Shown: positions 57,069 through 64,000 of the stretch, in pieces
Position numbering within the stretch: position 1 is the first letter of the stretch
Layout: each line of letters starts with the position of its first letter
Assembly: GCA_032164245.1 (NCBI GenBank)
Contig: JAVMKO010000003.1
Span: 84,674,390-84,738,389, forward strand
DNA from: Sternotherus odoratus
Lineage: Eukaryota; Chordata; Testudines; Kinosternidae
Reading direction: 5' to 3'
DNA: 64,000 bases
Program-made: the position numbers and the translations under genes
The notes under the pieces: generated by a model
What the model was told of the DNA's origin: nothing
Seen by the model: only the letters and a program-made list of their open reading frames with translations
The model's database searches: none

Positions 57069-57889
57069 AAACGCATGAGGATCCCCTATCGCTTCCTTCT
57101 TTAGGAGTACTATTTCTCCTCTTGAAAACCTTGTCTTCGTCTCGATCATTGTGAAATGTCAGAGGCCCAGTGACTGACTCATCTCTGAGTCTAACACTAG
57201 TATTTTTCCATGGACTGGTAACAGGGTGATTCTTATGCAAACTTTTCTGATATTTGGTACCCTGGTGCCTAACTTCCCATTACAAAGCTCTGAAAGTTCC
57301 ACAAGGCAAGGAAATGAAAGATCCAAGACCTTTCTTGATTAAGTCTGTGAAACATCAAGCATATATAGCAAATCACAAAGGCTTCTGTTAGGTTGCATAT
57401 GATCTTTCTGGCCCCCTTCCTCCAACAAACTTTTGCACTCAGATCATGTGTTCTTTGATGATTGCCTAAAAATCTGATAATTTCCATATGGTATTGTTGT
57501 TCTTTGTCTTGAAAAAGATGCATTGACATAGTGAGCCTGATACAAGGTCTGTCTCTCAGTAATTATTCCAGCGGGGTCATTTCACACTTCTCTACCTCCA
57601 GCCCCATTCTATGCTGTGAAACATTCAGACACAGACTCACTATTATTCCCATATTGTTAATTTTAATGTAAGGTTGTTCAAGATCATTTCCTCATAATAA
57701 AAACACTAAAAAACGACCAAAACAGGAGGTAAGACAACAAATGTACCCAACACAATACTAGTCTCCAAGTATTAGTCCACTATCATTGCAACACTAAAAC
57801 CCTCTCAAATGTGCTCAATTCCAATTCAGCAAGTTATATACAACTTCTGGAAAATCAGATCAACTATGTATATATCTATATACAGGTGG

Positions 57890-58085
57890 TAGTATGGCCT
57901 GTAGGGTGGAGCACTGGACTGGGACTCAGAAGACTGGGGTTCAAGTCCTGGCCATGCTGTTGGCTTGCTGATGATTTTCAGGGGTTCCTCAGTTTCTTCT
58001 TCTGTAAAATGAGGATAATGTTACTTTGCTCCTTTCTAAAGCACTTTAAGGTCTATGTTATAGCACATTATATAAGAGCTAGGTA
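57890..58085 (+). repeat. MIR SINE with tRNA-like head
   Basis: The head has A-box-like gggtggagcactgg and B-box-like ggttcaagtcctgg. Then come gttcctcagtttcttcttct, gtaaaatgagg and gcacattatataagagcta. It is a SINE copy and not a tRNA gene. Confidence 0.8.
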
Positions 58086-61000
58086 GCCATAAGTATATGC
58101 TACTAACCTGAACCAACACTAATTACAAATGTGATGTGTTGTATAATGAAGTAATAAATAGGTTAGTTAAGGTTCTGCATTGCAGTTTTCAGGCCTTTGA
58201 CGTGTGCACTGAGGAAAAGGGTGTCGTTGAATTGAAATTGATTGTGTTAGCTTTAGGAGCCACATCTTAATTTCAATTAATTAAATGCTAGCATGCGCCC
58301 AGCTTTTAGGGTTGTATGGGACTGTTATGTACAGCTGGTACTTGTGGCACTGAAGGAGTTAGAAGAGAAGCTAGCATAGCGTCTGAAGAGGTGCTGGGAA
58401 GGCTCTTGATTGATTTAGAGACAAACACAGACTTTATCTTGAGCTCAAAAAGTTTGTATAATGGTTTTAGCCCCCCCCCCCCCTTATGAAATTAGATAAC
58501 CTTACTCGCAAGATCATATGGAGTGTTGACAAGAATCCTATCCAATATGATCGGGTCAGAAGTGCAGGAGAAAACTGATCTGCTTCTGAACAGTTTTAGT
58601 TTTCTCTCTTTGTGATAATATTACAGGTGAATGACCAGCACCTTTCTTTTCTGGGTCTGCTGGTAGCCAAAAGGAATTTAGCTCAGAACATGACCTCCTG
58701 GCTCTAAAGCAAGTATATATAAAAGGAAAGTGTGTTGGACAAGAAAGCTCCAAAGAGCAAGGATAATTTTTTTTCCCCACAGAGTTTTATCATATGCAAT
58801 ATTCATTCTTGCCACGTTATTGTGACACTATTTGTAAAATGCCAACCTTCCTAATGATTTAGGTTGCAGCCTAATTCTTTGTTATAAGAAATTAATCAGT
58901 GGGTTCCTCACAAATGTCCCAATGCAAAGCAGACAATGCTTTTTTTTTTTTTTTTAAACAGTCATGGATAGAGGCTCAGAAAAATCATATATTTAAGTAT
59001 GGTGAACTCACTTCTGATCGCTGTGGAGGAACAATAGTAATGTTAAAACAGCAGGCAAATCCTTGTGGAAAGTAACAATTGGCAATTTAAGATGTGCCCA
59101 TCTCTCACCAGCGTTTGTTTGCTCTTTGTCATTTTGGTTAAATTAATGAGCTCTAGTACATCACAGAGAAGCTTGGGTGTGCAAGGTATGCAGGATTAGA
59201 CCCTATAAAAGAATTTGGGATGGAAAACATGAAACTACTGAGACAGACGCTGCATGGGAGGATCAAGAGATGGAAATGCTTAATTAAGGCCATCTCTGAT
59301 GGAAAGCCATTTGCCTGAGATAGTGTCGGTGGCAACCTTTTCTAGTATTTGAGTCATCATTTCACTCTTAGTTAATGTGATAAAGACGTTCTGGTTATAG
59401 GCTCTGAATATTTCCTATAGCTTTAGTAGGCAGGGCTCCCCATCTTCTTTTCTGAGCCCAAATAAGCTTACCGTAAAGCATTTAGCAGCCACTGATTGGT
59501 GTATTGCATGGCATAGTTTGGAAACCAGCAGCATTGCAAAAAAGGATATACTGGGGTTTACAAAAGGGTGTTCAGAGGAAGGAGGGGCTCTACTAATCCT
59601 AGTTTTTATGCATTGTCCATAGTGACCCGCTGTTTGATTTAGTAAAGATTAGTTTATTTCCAGCGATTCCAAATTCGCATTTGTTGGTGGATTAGGTGTA
59701 CTGCTCTCTGATATGTAGGATCTTTCATGTTTTATTCTATAGGCTTTCATTGAGGAACCAGACAATGTTCTGTTTAATCCATGCATGAGATTAAATGAAC
59801 CTTTGCTAAAACTGCTTTAAGGTAACCTTTTTCCGCACCTCTTCACTTACCCAGTATTTGGGAACTCTACAGCAATAATGTAGACTGCAGTTTCTGTGAT
59901 TTCAGCATTCACTTTATTTAAATGCATAAAGGAAATCCAAAAATAGATATTACAGTCATAAACTTAGGTACAGCAGCACAGAGAAACCACAGCAAATCAT
60001 TCTGCCTTTAAAATACGGATATCAGATTGAACAATCATAATACAGGGCACTATCAAATTCCCTGCCCGTTCTAGTTAATTTCATGGCCAGAGGGTTTTAA
60101 AATTTAGTCAGTCCCCAACTAACATGACCCCTTACCTTTCCTCCCTCAGTTGAGGTGTTTACTGGTCCACGGACTGAAAATTGACACGTGTTATAGACCA
60201 AATTTACAGATACTGGGCACAGTTACAAGAAAACCACCGTTGACCCCTTCAGTGTTCCGTTCAAGGGATGTCTCTTTAGGTGTTGGGTCTCTAGCATTCA
60301 TCTATGTCTGGACTGGGCCCTGCGTTCCTCTCTCTCTTGAGAAAGGATTTAGGCTGCAGTGCCCTGCAATCCACTGTGGTGATCCCAGCAGGCCTGACCT
60401 CAGAGGGCCTATTTCAGAGCAGTATTTTGCTAGGATTAAACTTTCACGGCCAAACCAGACTTAGTACAAGCTGTGAAAAAGCCACTCTAATATCACTGAG
60501 CAGTGAGCCTGAGCAGAGCAGAAAGGCAGTAAAGGCTCCGATTTGGCATTGTTCTAACGGTTCCATAGATGAATACACGGCAATCCAAGGACATGAAGTA
60601 TTTTTCCCTCCATATCCAAAGAACCTACCATGAGGAACTGGGAAGCACCTGGCAAGAAAACCACACTTAATCAGTTTTACAGCCCCAACTTGGAGTATGG
60701 ATCCAATTAAATTATTGCCCCCTGGGTTACTTCTCTCTGACGCATTTTCTGTCCCTTATGAACCTTCTTGAACTAGCAAAACTACAAAGGAGCAAAATAA
60801 GCATTTTATGTTCTTGGCTCAGAATCTCTAGAAGTTAGGTACAAAGAGTGACTGTCGCTGCTACTCCAGAATGAATTCACTGCTGACTCAGCATGACATT
60901 TTTAACATAAGGTTAAATGCAAACGTAGGTCTGTCAGTGCTTTGATGAAGCATTTGCAGAGAAGAATGGCCTTGTTCCCCACCTGTGTAAGCTTGCCGCC

Positions 61001-61258
61001 TGAAACGCTCACTCTGTTCAGCATTGCAGACACCTGAGATGAGGCCATTGATCAGCTATAACAGATGGAAGCTGTAGCTACAGGAGTGTACCTCCTGTCC
61101 CTATTGTACTGCTCCCTGCTCTCTCTTGCCTTACGCTGACTGAAACTCAGTGGGGTTTCACTGGTGGGACAGAGAACCATTATGTGCAATGTTGGCATGT
61201 TAATATTACAATGAGAATGTCAACATTTTCATATCCTTACACTTGTGTTTGAAATGTG
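58086..61258. other. Intron 4 sequence, nothing firm recognised
   Basis: There are C-runs at 58471-58483 and a T-run at 58939-58955. ORFs up to 109 codons (60304-60633) have no recognised domain. No repeat ends were placed. Confidence 0.35.
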
Positions 61259-61608
61259 CAGCACAGAAGTAAGGGTGGCAATACCATACCATGGCATCCC
61301 TACTTCTCTGCTGCTGCTGGCAGTGGCTCTGCCTTCAGAGCTGGGCTCCCAGCCAGCATCTGCTGCTCTCCAGCTTGCCCAGCTCTGAAGATTGTGCCAG
61401 CAGCACAGAAGCAAGGGTAGCAGCACCGCAACCCCGACTACAATAACCTTGTGACCTCCCCCACAACTCCATTTTGGATCAGGACCTCTACAATTACAAC
61501 ACCACAAAATTTCAAATTAAAATAGCTGAAATCATGACAATTACTATTTTTAAAATCCTATGACTATGAAATTGACCAAAATGGACTGTGAATTTGGCAG
61601 GGCCCTAA
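61259..61608. mobile_element. hAT-like element (TAGGGC family), left end missing
   Basis: The right end is gaatttggcagggccctaa, and internal units gcacagaagtaagggtggca and ctgctgctgctggcagtgg match the element at 33682. The left end is absent, so it is 5'-truncated and no duplication can be checked. Confidence 0.75.
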
Positions 61609-62343
61609 GTATTTGTTGAATAGTAAAATGCTGTGTACTATATACCAGATGTCATGGTGATGTGTGGTATAAAATCTTATAAAGTGTAGAATAGTACCAT
61701 GCAGCAAGTGCAATCAGTGTCCGCCTCCCTTGCCTCATTTGACGCACATCTTTCTATGTCCCTTCATAAAAACTCTCAGGTTATAGTGTGGGAGGAGGCA
61801 GAACTACCTACAGATTTTCATAACCCACACATGCTGTCATAGAACCAGGAAAACATTGGTAAACCATTAAGGGATTGAATTAGAAAGGTCACTGTGTGGG
61901 CACAGAGTCCTATTTTAAAGCCCTTTAACTTTTAGAAATTGCTATCAGGATTTTCTCAAACCACAAAAAACTACATCTGCAACCTAAGTATCTCTTCTGG
62001 CCAAATTTCAAGTTTCTACTTTAGACTGTAAGACACTTCAGCTGTTAAAGAAAAATTACAAAAAAAAAAATGATGGTAAAAATATATTCTTTCTAGTCTC
62101 AGTCTTGAAAATGGTGGAACAGTTTTAGATCAAACCTTCAAAAAAATTAACTCCTGGGCCAAAAGCAAACTTCCATGTTTTGTCTCAAAAGGAAGAACAC
62201 TGAAAAAGTCATAAGCCACTGAAAATGACCCTTAAATTTTAGCACTTCCTAAGGTAGCTCTTTAACTTAAGTATTGCTGTCTGCTTCACCCATAATTAAG
62301 GCATAAACATTAAAAATAATGTGCAATATTAAAATGTAGATAC
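61609..62343. other. Intron 4 sequence, nothing recognised
   Basis: A-rich sequence with no gene or transposon ends. Confidence 0.4.
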
Positions 62344-63709
62344 TGGGGCTGTCAGTTAATCACAGTTAACTTACATGATTAATTCAAAAAATTGATTGTG
62401 ATTAATTGCACTGTTAAACAATAGAATACCAGTTGAAATTTATTAAATATTTTGGTTGTTTTTCTAAATTTTCAAATATATCTATTTTAGTTACAGCACA
62501 GAGTACAAAATGTACAGTGCTCACTTTATTTTTGATCACCAGTATTTGCACTGTAAAAATGATAAACAATCGAAATAGTATTTTTCAAATCCCCTAATAA
62601 AAGTACACATCTACCTCGATATAACGCTGTCCTCAGGAGTCAAAAAATCATACCATGATATATGTGAAACCACGTTATATTGAGGTAGAGGAGCATGCAG
62701 CCCCACACACCCCGGAGTGCTCCTTTACTGCATTATATCAGAATTTGCCTTAGATCAGACCGCGCAATCTCTATCATGAAAGTGCAACTTACAAATGTCG
62801 ATTTTTTTTTGTTACATAACTACTCAAAAACAAAACAATGTCAAACTTTACAGCCTACGAGTCCAATCAGTCCTACTTCTTGTTCAGCCAATCACTCAAA
62901 TACATTTGTTTTTGTAGACTATAATGCTGCCTGCTTCTTATTTACAATGTCACCTGAAAGTGAGAACAGGCGTTTGCATGGCACTGTTGACCGGTGTTGC
63001 AAGATATTTACATACCAGATCTGCTGAAGATTCAGATGTCCCTGGATGCTTCAACCACCATTCCACAGGATGTGCATCCATGCGGACAGGTTCTGCTCGA
63101 TAATGGTCCAAAGCGCTGTGGACTGACGCATGTTCATTTTCATTATTTCAGTAGGTGCCACCTGCAGAAGGTTACATTTTTATTTATTTATTTTATGTTT
63201 GTTTGTTTTATTTTTGCATGGTTTGGATTCTGTAGTTTGTGTCAGAGTGTTGCTACACTTCGTCCCTCTCAGATTTTGGAAGGCACGTCAGTTGCTTAAA
63301 TAGTCAGTTGAGTGCTGTAATTATCTTTAAAAATCTCACATTGGAATCATCTTTGCACTTTGTCAAATTTGGAGTGAGAGTGTTCTTAAAACAAACAACA
63401 TGTGCTGGGTCATCATCCAAGACTGCCATAACATGAAATATATGTTAGAATGCAGGTAAAACACACAATTCTCCCCCTAAGGAGTTCAGTCACAAATTTA
63501 ATTTAATGCATTACTTTTTAAACTAGCGTCATCACTCTGGAACGATAGCCAAAGCATGAAGAGGAATCAGAATCTTTAGCCATCTGGCACATAAATATCT
63601 CGCGACACCAGCTACACAGTGCTATGCAAACACCTGGTTCTAACTTTCAGGTGACGTTGTAAATAAGAAGCAGGCAGCATTATCTTCTTCAAAAACAAAC
63701 CTATTTGAG
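62344..63709. mobile_element. Foldback hAT element, second copy, cut by an LTR
   Basis: The left end ggggctgtcagttaatcac and the body match 28915-30828: shared blocks include gtcacctgaaagtgagaaca, atgcttcaaccaccattcc and aggcacgtcagttgcttaaa. Right-arm sequence (aggtgacgttgtaaataaga, agcaggcagcattatcttc) stops where the LTR begins at 63710. The left half would code on the minus strand for the hAT C-terminus but is full of stops. A Tigger-like MITE fragment interrupts the left arm. Confidence 0.82.
62612..62760. mobile_element. Truncated Tigger-like MITE in the foldback hAT
   Basis: acatctacctcgatataacg, tcctcaggagtcaaaaaatc and tgcagccccacacaccccgg are the left part of a familiar turtle MITE (CTACCTCGATATAACGC type). 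Its right end is missing or changed, so limits are approximate. Confidence 0.6.
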
Positions 63710-64000
63710 TGTAAGCGAGCGGACACTCACCCCGGCGGCGCCTCCTGCTGGTCGTCTGGGGAATCAGCTCTCCAGCCTCCAGAGCGCCCTCTGCCGGCCA
63801 ATGTCCCGCTCCTACTCCGGCCCCCTGTGCCCTCTGGCTGAGGGTGCTGCACCCCTGCAGAACCCCCTCAAGTCTAAGGGTCTCCCCTCCCCGGGGAACC
63901 CTCCACCCCCTATCCCCACCTTGCCTCAGACTTGGCCACTGCCAGTCACCACTTGCCCCCGCTCACTGGGGCAGACTGCAGTATCATGGCCTCTCATCAC
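63710..64000 (+). mobile_element. LTR retroelement, 5' part of an LTR running off the window
   Basis: It begins TGTAAGCGAGCGGACACTCA exactly where the hAT sequence stops. It continues with cctcctgctggtcgtctggg, agcgccctctgccggccaat and gcagactgcagtatcatgg. It is the same LTR family as the solo LTR on the minus strand at 6428-7105. Whether an internal region follows is beyond the window. Confidence 0.78.

Larger units (their letters stand above)
53557..64000 (+). other. ARFGEF3 intron 4 (start; continues past the window)
   Basis: The intron begins with gtgagt. It holds Tigger-like and hAT elements, a MIR and an LTR, listed separately. No next exon was identified, and stretches such as 53557-55761 and 58086-61258 contain nothing else recognised. 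Confidence 0.8.

Noticed and set aside
57890..58085. tRNA gene
   Set aside because: The A- and B-box-like head is followed by the MIR core and 3' part, so it is a SINE.
53557..64000. Further ARFGEF3 exon (next conserved block beginning VLLCITY)
   Set aside because: I searched by eye for a matching coding stretch with splice sites and found none. It is presumed downstream.

Overview
This window is vertebrate nuclear DNA, most likely from a turtle. The reasons are 3' ends of CR1 LINEs, old MIR-type SINEs, a Penelope-like element whose tail is shared with short dispersed elements, and many non-autonomous hAT and Tigger-like DNA transposons that still have crisp target-site duplications (TSDs). 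No tools were run. Species and element family names are inferences from recognition.

One protein-coding gene is supported: the 5' end of ARFGEF3 (BIG3, a large Sec7/BIG-family protein) on the + strand. A CpG-rich promoter and first coding exon lie at about 26.4-27.2 kb. Three further coding exons are at 31538-31592, 51585-51666 and 53425-53556. All four have consensus splice sites and compatible phases, and together they encode residues 1-118. Introns 1, 2 and 3 are 4.4, 20.0 and 1.8 kb. The next exon was not found, so the gene continues beyond position 64000.

Positions 1-26400 are intergenic and rich in repeats. They hold a Penelope-like fragment, a solo LTR, the 3' end of a Ty3/gypsy element, two CR1 tails, a 5'-truncated LINE, Tigger-like MITEs and several hAT elements. 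Three copies of one hAT family carry G- or C-rich cores. The largest of these (24567-25981) lies about 1 kb upstream of the ARFGEF3 exon 1 coding start.

The introns carry more hAT elements: two tail-to-tail foldback hATs, a second copy of a minisatellite-bearing hAT, and a 1.4 kb hAT with two tandem arrays. They also carry a Penelope fragment interrupted by a palindrome-bearing DNA element, MIRs and the start of an LTR at the right edge. The long ORFs in GC-rich arrays are repeat artefacts. The main novelty is the collection of young, nested hAT-type elements with GC-rich tandem or palindromic cores in and next to one gene.
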